Assembly: GCA_016342715.1 (NCBI GenBank) | Contig: JAEINW010000018.1 | Coordinates: 1 to 45,013, forward strand | Direction of reading: 5' to 3' | Length of the DNA stretch: 45,013 nt | DNA from: Salinivirgaceae bacterium | GTDB taxonomy: Bacteria > Bacteroidota > Bacteroidia > Bacteroidales > SZUA-534 | Shown: in pieces, positions 9,215-18,397 of the stretch | Numbering within the stretch: the first letter of the stretch is position 1 | Layout of the letters: each line of letters begins with the position of its first letter | Position numbers and translations under genes: made by a program | The notes under the pieces: generated by a model | The model's input: the letters and a program-made list of their open reading frames with translations, nothing else | Told to the model about the DNA's origin: nothing | The model's database searches: none

Positions 9215-10456
9215 CTATAATACTTTCAATTCAAGTTTATTATCGTTTTTGGGTATGGCCATATATAACTTATCATCGGCTGAAACACCTTGCTTTATAA
9301 TCGTCTCATTATCGTTACTTTTACCCACAACAACCTGTTGCTTTATTGTTGAAATCCCTGACGATTTATACACCCAATTTATTGAATCGTTGCCAAAAAT
9401 AGCTTCTATTGGAACATAAACCACCGAATCGTATTTGGCAATTAGTACTGAATTATTTGTTGTCATTGCGGGCTTTAAGAGGCTGTCCGACTCAAAAAGT
9501 TTTATGGATACTTCAAAAACTTTTGCATCGCCCCCAGGAATTTGCTCACCAATATTTGCAACACTCAAAACCTCTCCTTCAAATTGCAATTCAGGAAAAG
9601 CATCGACCCCAATTATTACTTTTTGCTTAACAGCTATTTTACTAATATCGATCTCATTTACGTAGGTTTTTGATATCATGCTACTAAGATCTGGCAATTC
9701 AGCCACCGTTGGATCCCATGCACTTATTTGATCGCCCTCCTTAATCTTATTTCCTCTCCAATTTCTACTATAAATAACCATGCCTCCTTTGGGTGCTTTT
9801 ACCTCAAAATCGCTTAATACTTTATCAATATTTTTGCGTTTACGTTTTGTATTATCAAGATTGATTAAAACTTCGTGCATTTTTGCATTAGCTTGTTGAA
9901 CTTTAACTTTATAAGTTTCAATAGATTGTTCATACGAACGTTGTGCTTTTTGTAAGTTAATTTCTTCTTGTCGGATAGTAGCTGGTGGTTCAAACTTCGA
10001 TTGCTCCAATTTAATTTTTGCTTCTTCTAGCCCAAAATTTAAGTTAATTAGGTTATCCCTTAATCCTCTTAACTCAAGAGTAGTATCGAGTTTCGTATTT
10101 GAATATTTTGCTTCTGCCACTTCTAATTCCGATTCAATATTCTTTAAATTATCAGTTGCTTCGGTTTTATCTAGAGTTGCAACCCAGTCACCTGAGTCAA
10201 CAACCGTTCCTTCTGGAATTATTTTTGATATTTTAACATTCCAAACCCGAATCATTCTTAAACCGGAAGGGCCCAATATTTTTTCAGAATTTTCGGCTTC
10301 AAGTTCACCAGTAGTAATTACTTCAATTTTAAAAGACCCGAACTTGGCTTTTGTTTCAACCAATACCTCTTTTTCATCTTTTGATCCAACAAAAATCATT
10401 AGAATCAATAATAAACCAACAATTGATCCTAAGGTAATTAATACTTTTTTTTTCAT
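9215..10456 (-). CDS. Periplasmic adaptor (membrane fusion) protein, MacA/HlyD-like
   Basis: First gene of the exporter operon. A single N-terminal membrane anchor (about residues 5-25) is followed by a first lipoyl-like half near 50-95 and a long coiled-coil hairpin (about 95-205, rich in Glu/Lys/Asn). The second lipoyl half and the beta-barrel and membrane-proximal regions follow (about 210-410, with KEGDQISAWDPT). The 413-aa length fits MacA-type adaptors linking inner-membrane permeases to TolC. A near-consensus -7 box (TATCTTTC on the minus strand, 10507-10514) lies in the 211-nt divergent gap with tsaB. Confidence 0.88.
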   Translation of the reverse strand: MKKKVLITLGSIVGLLLILMIFVGSKDEKEVLVETKAKFGSFKIEVITTGELEAENSEKILGPSGLRMIRVWNVKISKIIPEGTVVDSGDWVATLDKTEATDNLKNIESELEVAEAKYSNTKLDTTLELRGLRDNLINLNFGLEEAKIKLEQSKFEPPATIRQEEINLQKAQRSYEQSIETYKVKVQQANAKMHEVLINLDNTKRKRKNIDKVLSDFEVKAPKGGMVIYSRNWRGNKIKEGDQISAWDPTVAELPDLSSMISKTYVNEIDISKIAVKQKVIIGVDAFPELQFEGEVLSVANIGEQIPGGDAKVFEVSIKLFESDSLLKPAMTTNNSVLIAKYDSVVYVPIEAIFGNDSINWVYKSSGISTIKQQVVVGKSNDNETIIKQGVSADDKLYMAIPKNDNKLELKVL

Positions 10457-10620
10457 ATTTTAATGTTAAAGAGTTAATCTGTTTAGTTATATAAACAATA
10501 ATATTCGAAAGATATTGTATTAAATTTAGATTTGAAAAACATATCTATATTATTTGCGTTAAGTATAATCACATTATTTAAATGGCAAGAAAATTGGAAA
10601 ACTTCTTTTTATGGAAATGA

Positions 10621-10649
10621 TTGCTATAAAATGTTTCTTTGTACTTTTG
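10621..10649 (+). promoter_or_regulatory. tsaB promoter
   Basis: TTG at 10621-10623, an 18-nt spacer, then TACTTTTG at 10642-10649. This is a full match to the Bacteroidota sigma-ABfr consensus. It predicts a transcription start about 10655, roughly 12 nt before the tsaB ATG. Confidence 0.7.
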
Positions 10650-10667
10650 AACCTTTAAAAACAAAAT

Positions 10668-11357
10668 ATGGCACTAATATTAAATATTGAAACTTCAACA
10701 TCGGTTTGTTCTGCAGCCATAGCAAAAGATGGCAAAATTTTAGCAGAGCGAGAAAGTTTTGATGATAGATCGCACGGAACATTATTAACGGTTTTTATAG
10801 AGGAACTGCTAAATGAATGCAAGCTAACAGCCAATGAATTAGATGCCATTTCAGTAAGCGAAGGCCCAGGTTCATATACAGGACTGCGTATTGGTGTTTC
10901 GGTTGCCAAAGGAATTTGCTATGCCACACAAAAACCTTTAATTGCCATTAATACGCTTCAGGCAATGGCATTGATGGCAAGGGATAAAGTAAAAACCACA
11001 GAACTTATTTATTGCCCCATGATTGATGCACGCAGAATGGAAGTATATTCAGCAATGTTTGATTCCAATATGAAGGAAATAAGAAAAACCATGGCTGAAG
11101 TAATTGATGAAAATTCATTTGCAAGCGATTTATTAAACACTAAAATTGCTTTTTTCGGTGATGGAGCATTAAAGTGTAAGGGGCTTGTGAATTCAGAAAA
11201 TGCAATATTTTTAAACGACATTTACCCTTCTGCAAAATTTATGGCCTTTTTAGCCGAAACGGCTTATAAAAACAATACTTTTAAAGATGTTGCTTATTTT
11301 GAGCCCTTTTATTTAAAAGATTTTGTTGCCACCATTCCTAAAAAGAGAGTGTTTTAA
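10668..11357 (+). CDS. tsaB: tRNA threonylcarbamoyladenosine biosynthesis protein TsaB
   Basis: Partner of TsaD and TsaE in making t6A37 on ANN-decoding tRNAs. It belongs to the ASKHA fold, starting with the typical ILNIETSTSVCSAAI strand and the GPGSYTGLRIGVSVAKG motif around residues 67-83. At 229 aa it is full length. It has a clean promoter and short leader. The next gene starts one base after its stop, so the DUF4421 protein is translated from the same message. tsaD and tsaE are not in this window. Confidence 0.92.
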   Translation: MALILNIETSTSVCSAAIAKDGKILAERESFDDRSHGTLLTVFIEELLNECKLTANELDAISVSEGPGSYTGLRIGVSVAKGICYATQKPLIAINTLQAMALMARDKVKTTELIYCPMIDARRMEVYSAMFDSNMKEIRKTMAEVIDENSFASDLLNTKIAFFGDGALKCKGLVNSENAIFLNDIYPSAKFMAFLAETAYKNNTFKDVAYFEPFYLKDFVATIPKKRVF

Positions 11358-11358
11358 C

Positions 11359-12393
11359 TTGAAAAAATATTACTGGATATTTTTCTTCCTGTTTATTTCA
11401 ATTACAACCTTCGGCCTAGATCGAAACACATTTGCGGAACCTAATGATAGCCTCTATTATAGTAGGCTTAAGAATATGTTTACCCTGCGAGTTTTTTCTG
11501 GACAGAAGTTCTCTAATTTTGGAATAAACGATAGAGAAAATAAATTAGAACTTGCTTTTAAAGCAAATCCGAGTTCATCAATTGGAATTGGAGGAAGCTA
11601 TAAATGGATAAGTGTTAATTTAGGAATAGGAGTGTCAAATTCCTTGGACTCTGTATTTGGGGAAGCAAGAAAAATTGATTTTCAAACAAATTTGTATTTA
11701 CGCAATCTTCGAATTAATATTTATTCAAGTGTTTATAATGGTTTTTATTTGAAAAACACAAAAGATTATTTAGCAAATAGTCAATATTATTATCGTCCCG
11801 ATATCCAAACAAAAACATTTGGATTAAGCACTTTGTATGTTGTAAATTCAAAACGATATTCAACAAAAGCAACTTTTCTTCAAAATGAATGGCAAAAGAA
11901 AACAGCCGGATCATTGGTTATTGGCGGAAGTATTATTTACAACCGAATTAAAGCAGATTCAACACTTATCCCTTATTTTGCAATTGACAACAATTTTCTT
12001 GAAGGCAAAGGCTTTACAAAAAATAGATATTTTGCCCTTGGAGGTAATGCTGGCTATGCTTTTACTTTAGTTATCATGAAGCGCTTGTTTCTAGATTTCT
12101 CACTTATGGGTGGATTTGCTTATGGAAATACAACAATAAGAACGGTTGAAAATGATGAATTTTCATCGCTAAAACTAAAGCTGACATTATTAAATACCGT
12201 AGGTTTTGGCTACAATGGAGAAAGGCTTTATGTTGGATTTAATTATTCTGGTTTTATGACAGGCGCACCATTGCCTTTTAAACATGCGGGCATGAATTTG
12301 AATGTTGGCAAAGTACGATTCGTTTTAGCGTATCGATTTAAAATAAAAGAACATGCGAATATTTTGCCAGTTTGGATGCCTTTTGAATTATAA
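11359..12393 (+). CDS. DUF4421-family outer membrane beta-barrel protein
   Basis: A 344-residue protein with a hydrophobic signal peptide (KKYYWIFFFLFISITTFG), then alternating aromatic and polar strands typical of an outer-membrane barrel. The middle section (ASFLQNEWQKK-like stretch, FLQNEWQKKTAGSLVIGG) and the overall length resemble the Bacteroidota DUF4421 family, whose function is not known. No ATG is available near the 5' end. The TTG at 11359 gives a signal peptide directly and lies one base after the tsaB stop. A TTG at 11323, inside tsaB, would put ten charged and polar residues before the signal. Confidence 0.75.
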   Translation: MKKYYWIFFFLFISITTFGLDRNTFAEPNDSLYYSRLKNMFTLRVFSGQKFSNFGINDRENKLELAFKANPSSSIGIGGSYKWISVNLGIGVSNSLDSVFGEARKIDFQTNLYLRNLRINIYSSVYNGFYLKNTKDYLANSQYYYRPDIQTKTFGLSTLYVVNSKRYSTKATFLQNEWQKKTAGSLVIGGSIIYNRIKADSTLIPYFAIDNNFLEGKGFTKNRYFALGGNAGYAFTLVIMKRLFLDFSLMGGFAYGNTTIRTVENDEFSSLKLKLTLLNTVGFGYNGERLYVGFNYSGFMTGAPLPFKHAGMNLNVGKVRFVLAYRFKIKEHANILPVWMPFEL

Positions 12394-12414
12394 AAAACAA
12401 ATTTCGTATATTTA
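12383..12414 (+). promoter_or_regulatory. Probable marC promoter
   Basis: TTG at 12383-12385, 21-nt spacer, TATATTTA at 12407-12414 (one mismatch to TAnnTTTG). The -33 part lies within the end of the DUF4421 gene. The predicted leader before marC is about 25 nt. Confidence 0.45.
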
Positions 12415-12444
12415 ATACAAAACAATTACTTAAAAATTTCAACT

Positions 12445-13044
12445 ATGAAAATAAGCTTTGTAGAAATAGTTTCAACATTTATTGTGCTTTTTGCTGTAAT
12501 TGATATTCTTGGTTCTATTCCAATAATTTTGGATCTAAAAAAGAAAAGTGGAAAAATAAATGCCTTTCAAGCATCTACTATAGCCTTTATCATATTAATC
12601 GTGTTTTTATTTGTAGGTGAAGCCATGCTTGGGTTATTTGGTGTTGATATTTCATCATTTGCAATAGCGGGTTCATTTGTCCTTCTTTTTCTTGCTCTTG
12701 AAATGATATTAGGCATTGAGTTTTTTAAACATGATGGACCAGGTGGGGCATCTATTGTTCCCATTGCATTTCCATTAATTGCTGGCGCTGGATCTTTTAC
12801 GACTTTACTTGCTTTGAGAGCAGAGTATGAAACTGTCAATATTATTATAGGTTTATTATTAAATATTGTTTTTGTTTACTTTGTTCTTCGCTCAACCCAT
12901 TTAATTGAAAGAGTGCTTGGTAAAGGAGGTGTTTATGTGCTTAAAAAATTCTTTGGAATTATTCTTTTAGCTATTGCCATAAAACTTTTCACCACCAATT
13001 TTGCAGTTATTGTTACAGAGTTTATATCAAAAATAAATTCGTAG
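12445..13044 (+). CDS. MarC-family integral membrane protein
   Basis: A 199-aa protein with six predicted membrane helices in the MarC/UPF0056 pattern: an N-terminal helix with DILGSIPIIL, a GxxLLxLxLxM-type helix, then the PIAFPLIAGAGSFTTLL loop characteristic of the family. The family is widespread and its transport role is unproven; the historical link with multiple antibiotic resistance was not upheld. Four bases separate it from the HEAT-like gene downstream, so the two are probably translated from one message. Confidence 0.87.
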   Translation: MKISFVEIVSTFIVLFAVIDILGSIPIILDLKKKSGKINAFQASTIAFIILIVFLFVGEAMLGLFGVDISSFAIAGSFVLLFLALEMILGIEFFKHDGPGGASIVPIAFPLIAGAGSFTTLLALRAEYETVNIIIGLLLNIVFVYFVLRSTHLIERVLGKGGVYVLKKFFGIILLAIAIKLFTTNFAVIVTEFISKINS

Positions 13045-13048
13045 CTAA

Positions 13049-13573
13049 ATGAAGGAAAAATTACGGCAACAATTGTTGGCCGAACTTTCAAGGAGAAACA
13101 TTGATCTTGTAACACAATATGCCTGCCAAAATCCTGAAGCCATAAATTATTTGGTTGATTTGGTTATTTATAACGAAGAAACAGTTTCAATGAGAGCGGC
13201 ATGGGCCTTAGAAAAGCTTTCAGAAAAAAAGAATGAGGTAATAAAAAATAGATTGCCAGACATATTAGAAATTTTGAGTAAAATTACTGTCAGTGGAACC
13301 AGAAGAACCATTGCAAAAGTGTTAATGCAATATACAATTCCTGAAGAATTTGAAGGAAAACTATTTGATTTTTGTATTGAAATGATTGAAGCTGTTAAAG
13401 AGCCTGTTGCAGTAAAAGCTAATTGTATGACTATTGTTTTTAACTTATTACCTAAGTATCCGGAATTAAAAAATGAAATATTTGCAATAATTGAAGATCA
13501 AATACCTTATAATTCGATTGGTTTTAAATCACGTTTTTTTGTGCTAAAACGAAAAATGAATAAATTAAAATAA
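13049..13573 (+). CDS. Small HEAT-repeat-like protein, function unknown
   Basis: A 174-aa, all-helical soluble protein. Successive paired helices such as NYLVDLVIYNEETVSMRAAW and RRTIAKVLMQYTIPEEFE, each with an Ala/Arg-rich turn, resemble HEAT-like repeats used in protein binding. There is no signal peptide, catalytic motif or metal site. It follows marC by 4 nt. Its stop overlaps the stop of the convergent radical SAM gene by 9 bp. Confidence 0.7.
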   Translation: MKEKLRQQLLAELSRRNIDLVTQYACQNPEAINYLVDLVIYNEETVSMRAAWALEKLSEKKNEVIKNRLPDILEILSKITVSGTRRTIAKVLMQYTIPEEFEGKLFDFCIEMIEAVKEPVAVKANCMTIVFNLLPKYPELKNEIFAIIEDQIPYNSIGFKSRFFVLKRKMNKLK

Positions 13574-14434
13574 GGACAATTGTTCGGGTTTCGATTCGCT
13601 AAAAAATTCCATTTTTGTTGGAAGATTGAATTTTTTGCATGTAGAATTAAAAGTATTTTGTAATACTAGCGAATCTGGAACAGAAACACTGTACTGTTCT
13701 TTGTATCTTGATTTATAACTTTCTGAAATTCCAGGAAAATATTTGTCAAGGGCCTTATAATAATAGTCACGCTGATTATCCCTCAGTGTCATACCCATCC
13801 AACCAATAATATATTTTCCTCCATTTAGAGCTGTTTTTTCTATAATATTTGTGATATTTTCTACAGTATCATTAATAAATGGCAAAACAGGCATTAACAA
13901 AACACCACAATAAATTCCATTATCCGATAACTCTTTTAATGCCGCAAACCTTTCGCTTGTGGTTGGCGCTCCAGGCTCAATAATTTTTGACAATTCATCA
14001 TCGTAAGTTGTTATGGTTAATGAAACAGCAGCATATGTTTCTGAAATATTTTTTATTAAATCGATGTCTCTTAAAACTAAGTTGCTTTTTGTAATTATGT
14101 GTACCGGATATTTATTTTTTGCTATTATCTCTAAAGCGCCTCGAACCATTTTTGATGTTTTTTCAAGAGGCATATAGGGATCGTTCATGCTTCCTGTTCC
14201 AATGGTTCCTTTTTGTTTTTTACGTTTGATTTCATTTTCAAGTAGATACAAGGCATTTTCTTTTACTTGAATTTTTGAAAAGTCATCAATCTGGTAACAT
14301 TTACTTCTTGAATCACAATAGATACACTGATGTTGGCATCCTCTGTATAGGTTCATATTGTATGTTATACCAAACCAAGGCTCGGGACTTTTTTTTAGTT
14401 TTGATAAAATGGTTTTTGTTTGAATAAACTCCAT
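13565..14434 (-). CDS. SplB-like radical SAM protein (PA0069/Rv2578c-type)
   Basis: A 289-aa radical SAM enzyme. The [4Fe-4S] cluster motif is Cys33-x3-Cys37-x2-Cys40 in YRGCQHQCIYCDSR. The TGSMNDPYMPLE and ITKSNLVLRD segments and the C-terminal region resemble the spore-photoproduct-lyase-related group found in many non-sporulating bacteria. The reaction of that group is not established. The ATG at 14434 places the usual short leader before the cluster. An in-frame ATG at 14461 would add nine residues. It lies 4-30 nt after the polymerase gene on the same strand, with no obvious functional link. Confidence 0.82.
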   Translation of the reverse strand: MEFIQTKTILSKLKKSPEPWFGITYNMNLYRGCQHQCIYCDSRSKCYQIDDFSKIQVKENALYLLENEIKRKKQKGTIGTGSMNDPYMPLEKTSKMVRGALEIIAKNKYPVHIITKSNLVLRDIDLIKNISETYAAVSLTITTYDDELSKIIEPGAPTTSERFAALKELSDNGIYCGVLLMPVLPFINDTVENITNIIEKTALNGGKYIIGWMGMTLRDNQRDYYYKALDKYFPGISESYKSRYKEQYSVSVPDSLVLQNTFNSTCKKFNLPTKMEFFSESKPEQLSLF

Positions 14435-14465
14435 TTGTAAAATTTCGTCAAAAAAAATCAATCAA

Positions 14466-15920
14466 TTATTCAGCAGTGGGTTGTTCCTTTTTTTTGTGAT
14501 AAATGTCAATGGCAACAATAATTGCAATAAACCCCCAAAAAGGAGCTGCAGCTTTATCGGTGTTTAAAAAATTATTTAAAATACCATGAAGATAATAAGT
14601 GACCAGACCCAGAATAGCAGAGATGCTCATCATTCGTGAAAAATCGTCAGATGTTTTTCGAATAACCTTTGATGCAGTAATAATAGTAGAAATAATAATA
14701 AGTAAATAGAAAAATGGCCCTAAAATTCCTTGTTCACATAAAGGTCCTAAATATTCGCTATGCGCATTACCCCCATCTCCTTTATTAGTACTAATAATCG
14801 TTTTTTCATACGATCTTTGAAAGGGTGCATATTGAAACATATAAGTACCTGGTCCCCAACCTAAAATAGGTTTTTGTTTAAACATTCGAATGGCACATTT
14901 CCATCTATTAAGCCTTTCAACATTTGAAGCATCAGTAGAAATATTTGTAATTGATTGAATTTGTTCTGAAATATTATTTCCTGAAGAATCCTGATCGTTA
15001 GATTCAAGAGTTCGCATAATTGTATTTCCAAATAAGAATATGAAAATTACAAAGGTGATGAAGCTTGTAGCGATTACCCAAAATTTAATTTTTAATTGAA
15101 TAATAGCCCAGATCGAAAATGCTACAATAATGCTTATCCAAGCAGCTCTTGAATAAGAAGAAATTAGTCCTATGGTTAATATGAACAATATTCCTAAATA
15201 AAGTAACCTTTTAGGATTTGAGAATTTTTTATAATAAACAAATGCAGCCAAGGGCGGAATATAAAATGCCAACATGGCACCATAAATAGTATGATCTTTA
15301 TAAAATGGGTTTGATGCCCAATAGGCTATTTTTTCTTCAAAAATTCCATATTTAACTATTCTAAAAGTTGCATAAAGCACAACTATTGATAAAGAGATTG
15401 AATACAATAAAATGTATTTTGTTGTATTGTTTTTATTTTTAAATAATTGAGTAGTTAAAAAATAAAAGGCGATGATAAACCATACTCTTGATAAGAATAT
15501 TTTTAACGAAACAATAGGCATAGTGCTACTTAATGTAGTTACTAAAATCCAAATTAAATATAGGTAAATTGAAACTGATACTGGATGTGTAAGTATTTTT
15601 TTATCGAATGATCTTTCATGTAGTAATTTTAGCACAAAAATAAGCAGTACTCCTGCCAGAAAAGGCTCTGTTGGTAGGTTCATATCAATAGGTAAGCCTT
15701 GAACAATCTCGCTTAATGGTACTGATAATGGAACAAAAAATACAATTATAAGAATAAGAGCATCAAGAGATAAAAATGCAATAGCTACCAATAATAGGAA
15801 AAAAGGTATAATATTAAATAGATAAAACTCTTTTAGTATTCCAACAGAATTTAGAATAATAAATACAATTATTCCTGCATATACCCACCAAGATGTTTTA
15901 ATTTTTAATTTCAAATTCAA
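14466..15920 (-). CDS. O-antigen ligase / polymerase-type membrane protein
   Basis: A polytopic inner-membrane protein of 484 aa with about 11-12 helices and a large periplasmic loop (about 300-390) containing the Wzy_C/WaaL hallmark region WGPGTYMFQYAPFQ and NAHSEYLG. Such enzymes join polysaccharide repeat units or attach glycans to lipid A core. They are hard to subdivide by sequence. The frame opens with a TTG at 15920, 3 nt after the wzz stop; no ATG lies before the first helix. Pairing with the Wzz-type gene upstream favours a polymer-building role. Confidence 0.82.
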   Translation of the reverse strand: MNLKLKIKTSWWVYAGIIVFIILNSVGILKEFYLFNIIPFFLLLVAIAFLSLDALILIIVFFVPLSVPLSEIVQGLPIDMNLPTEPFLAGVLLIFVLKLLHERSFDKKILTHPVSVSIYLYLIWILVTTLSSTMPIVSLKIFLSRVWFIIAFYFLTTQLFKNKNNTTKYILLYSISLSIVVLYATFRIVKYGIFEEKIAYWASNPFYKDHTIYGAMLAFYIPPLAAFVYYKKFSNPKRLLYLGILFILTIGLISSYSRAAWISIIVAFSIWAIIQLKIKFWVIATSFITFVIFIFLFGNTIMRTLESNDQDSSGNNISEQIQSITNISTDASNVERLNRWKCAIRMFKQKPILGWGPGTYMFQYAPFQRSYEKTIISTNKGDGGNAHSEYLGPLCEQGILGPFFYLLIIISTIITASKVIRKTSDDFSRMMSISAILGLVTYYLHGILNNFLNTDKAAAPFWGFIAIIVAIDIYHKKKEQPTAE

Positions 15921-15923
15921 AAT

Positions 15924-16943
15924 TTATGCAGATGGGTTAGTTCTATATTTTTTAATTATATCTATAATCAATAAAGATAATATTGTTAATAAAAATGTAG
16001 AAAGCGTAGATAAAATAACTATTAATGAACGTACTGGATATGTTTTCTTTTCAGCAACTAATGCTTTATTAACCACATAAATTTTTGACAATGATTGATT
16101 TGCATCAACTTTTGCTTCAGCATATTTTCCAATTAAGGATCTTTCTTGGCTTCTTAACATACTTATTATATCTTTTAACTGATTGTATGTGCCGCCATAT
16201 TTATTTAGAATATTAAGTTTGTTTTGCAATTCATTAATTGCCTTTTGGTTATTTTCAACCAAAGCCAATCCCAATGCTTCGGAATATCTTTCGGTTTGCA
16301 GATAAAAATCAGTAATTCCAAGATTTCTAATTATTTTAATGGAGTCTTCATATAGTCTAATTTGACTTTTTATGCTAAAATATTCAGTTTCAACCAGCGA
16401 TAAGGCTTCGAAAGCCTTTTCCTTTTGCATGCCAATCATTACAGTATCAATTAATTCGCTAATAGAATTTGCAATTTCTGCTGCAATTTGAGGGTTCTTA
16501 TCTAAAACTCTTATACGAACAGATAAAAATTTTGTGGGTTCAAAAGTTATATTTTCAGAAAATGTTTTATATAATTTTGTTTGTTTATATTTTTCATTAT
16601 CAGCTATTTCGTAATGCTCCATAAGGTTATATTTTTCAATAACCAGATCTCTAATAATATCTGAATTTAAAACTTGCAACAATTGATCAATTTCTTCATC
16701 TTCACCTAGTTTTAACAGCGATTTATTACTATAACTTGATGATAATAAATCTTGAGACACTGAACCTGTGGCAGTTGGGAATACCACTACTTCTGATTTA
16801 TATTTTTCATCAATTTGAAAAGACACAATAATTGATAAAATTGCAGCAATTACTGATAATGTAAATATCGGAATTCTTTTTTCCCATAAAAAAACAACTA
16901 ATCCTATCGCATTGAACTGATATGAGTTTTCTTTATTTTCCAT
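15924..16943 (-). CDS. Wzz-type polysaccharide chain-length determinant protein
   Basis: A 339-aa inner-membrane protein with one helix near residues 25-45 and another near 305-328, flanking a coiled periplasmic domain. This is the layout of Wzz/GNVR co-polymerases. It has no tyrosine kinase domain. A minus-strand -7 box TATTTTTG lies at 16968-16975, 25 nt before the start. It leads a transcription unit with the O-antigen-ligase-like gene. No other capsule or O-antigen synthesis genes accompany the pair, so the main glycan cluster must be elsewhere. Confidence 0.85.
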   Translation of the reverse strand: MENKENSYQFNAIGLVVFLWEKRIPIFTLSVIAAILSIIVSFQIDEKYKSEVVVFPTATGSVSQDLLSSSYSNKSLLKLGEDEEIDQLLQVLNSDIIRDLVIEKYNLMEHYEIADNEKYKQTKLYKTFSENITFEPTKFLSVRIRVLDKNPQIAAEIANSISELIDTVMIGMQKEKAFEALSLVETEYFSIKSQIRLYEDSIKIIRNLGITDFYLQTERYSEALGLALVENNQKAINELQNKLNILNKYGGTYNQLKDIISMLRSQERSLIGKYAEAKVDANQSLSKIYVVNKALVAEKKTYPVRSLIVILSTLSTFLLTILSLLIIDIIKKYRTNPSA

Positions 16944-16967
16944 AGTTTAAATAAAAATTTTGAAGGG

Positions 16968-16975
16968 CAAAAATA
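16968..16975 (-). promoter_or_regulatory. wzz promoter -7 box
   Basis: Read on the minus strand, TATTTTTG matches TAnnTTTG. The nearest TTG upstream (17000-17002) is 24 nt away, one more than the common spacing, so the -33 element is uncertain. Confidence 0.5.
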
Positions 16976-17031
16976 GTAAAAGAATTTTGTTAATGAATGC
17001 AAGATGCATATTTTATTCAATTTGAATTTTT

Positions 17032-18261
17032 TTAATGAAATTCGATTCCCATAAGAGCAATGTCATCGAAAAAATTATTGTTTCCTTTATGCTCATTTAG
17101 CATATCTATAATTTGATCAATTACAACGTTTATCCTCTGATCTTTCATCATTGATTCTTCCATAGCTTGCGTTCCAAATTGAATTTTATTATCGTTTTCA
17201 AGTTCCACAATACCGTCGGTGAAACAGATCAATTTGCTTCCCTGAGATATTTTTGCATTTCCTATGCTAATTTTAGGTATTTCATCAAACATACCCACAC
17301 CAGTACATCCGAGCGAAAGCGTTTCAATCGTATTTGAATCTTTATTAAATAAAACTGGTGGATTATGGCCTGCATTAATATATTCCAGATTACGAGTTTT
17401 TGTATTATACTTCCCTATAAAGAGTGTAATAAACTTTTCCCCATTAGCATTCTCCATTACCCGATTGTTTAATTTTGTAATGGTTTCCCTTATGGGTAAA
17501 TTAGCTGAAAATAAAGCTCTTACATTTGCCTGAAAATTAGACATTAGTAGTGCGGCAGAAATACCTTTCCCAGAAACATCGGCCATGCAAAAACCATATT
17601 CATCTTCCGATAATCGAACCATGTCGTAATAATCACCGCCGACCTCAAAGTGTGGTAAATAATAGGCTGAGGCATGAATTTTATCGTTATTTGGAAGGGC
17701 TGCTGGATTTGGAATAAGCATGGTTTGCATTTGAGAGGCAAGCTCAAGCTCTTTTTTCATTGATTCCTGACGAACGCTTTCGTCAAAAAGTCTTCTGTTT
17801 TCAATTGCAACTACAATAATATTTGTTAAGGTTTGAATAAAATGCAGGTGTTTAATGGTTGGGCTCATTCCTGCTCTTTCTTCATCAATATCGCCAATCA
17901 TTACATATGCAATAGGTTGTTCATCATGATAAACAGGTATGATCACATCAAACAATTCTAAGTTAGCATTTAAGGCAACCGACAAATTAGTTATCTGCTT
18001 GTAGTATAATAAATCTGTTTCAACACGGATTCCTTCCGACACATTTCTATGTATTCCTTTTCTGAGAATGCACTCCCATTTATTTTTGAAGCGGAAAATA
18101 AGTATTTTGCCAATATTAAGCTCTTCTAACAATATTCTTTCAAATTGTTTTAATAAATCGTTAACGGGAGTATTATTGTTAATAGATAAAGTAATTTCTA
18201 AAAGTAAATCGAGTTTGAAATTACAAAATTGCAATCTTTGAAGTGATGCTTTTCCTGACAT
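17032..18261 (-). CDS. GAF-domain SpoIIE/RsbU-type serine phosphatase
   Basis: A 409-aa cytoplasmic signalling protein. Residues about 15-160 form a GAF-like sensor, a coiled linker spans about 160-190, and a PP2C/SpoIIE domain fills the C-terminal 220 residues. Phosphatase metal ligands are visible in GGDYYD and MADVSGKG, in CFTDGIVE, and in the terminal FFDDIALM. The active site therefore looks complete. Such phosphatases usually dephosphorylate an anti-anti-sigma (STAS) partner or related switch protein; no partner is encoded nearby. The gene stands alone between wzz and efp. Confidence 0.87.
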   Translation of the reverse strand: MSGKASLQRLQFCNFKLDLLLEITLSINNNTPVNDLLKQFERILLEELNIGKILIFRFKNKWECILRKGIHRNVSEGIRVETDLLYYKQITNLSVALNANLELFDVIIPVYHDEQPIAYVMIGDIDEERAGMSPTIKHLHFIQTLTNIIVVAIENRRLFDESVRQESMKKELELASQMQTMLIPNPAALPNNDKIHASAYYLPHFEVGGDYYDMVRLSEDEYGFCMADVSGKGISAALLMSNFQANVRALFSANLPIRETITKLNNRVMENANGEKFITLFIGKYNTKTRNLEYINAGHNPPVLFNKDSNTIETLSLGCTGVGMFDEIPKISIGNAKISQGSKLICFTDGIVELENDNKIQFGTQAMEESMMKDQRINVVIDQIIDMLNEHKGNNNFFDDIALMGIEFH

Positions 18262-18362
18262 AGGTTATTCTTAAATATTTTTTAGCAAAATACAAAAAAA
18301 CCGTCAAAATATAAGAAGTAATGTTTAAGGAAAGTTAATTGAAAGAAATATGGGGTGAAAAG

Positions 18363-18392
18363 AAAAGATTTGGCTCAAGGCCAAATCCTTTT
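18363..18392 (-). terminator. efp intrinsic terminator
   Basis: The perfect 8-bp stem GATTTGGC (18367-18374) and GCCAAATC (18380-18387) has a 5-nt loop, followed on the minus strand by a short U-tract. It sits 11 nt past the efp stop. Confidence 0.75.
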
Positions 18393-18397
18393 TATAT

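Noticed and set aside
13565-13573. Gene overlap at 13565-13573 as a sign of a frameshift
   Set aside because: Both convergent genes end naturally; a 9-bp tail-to-tail overlap is ordinary in compact genomes.
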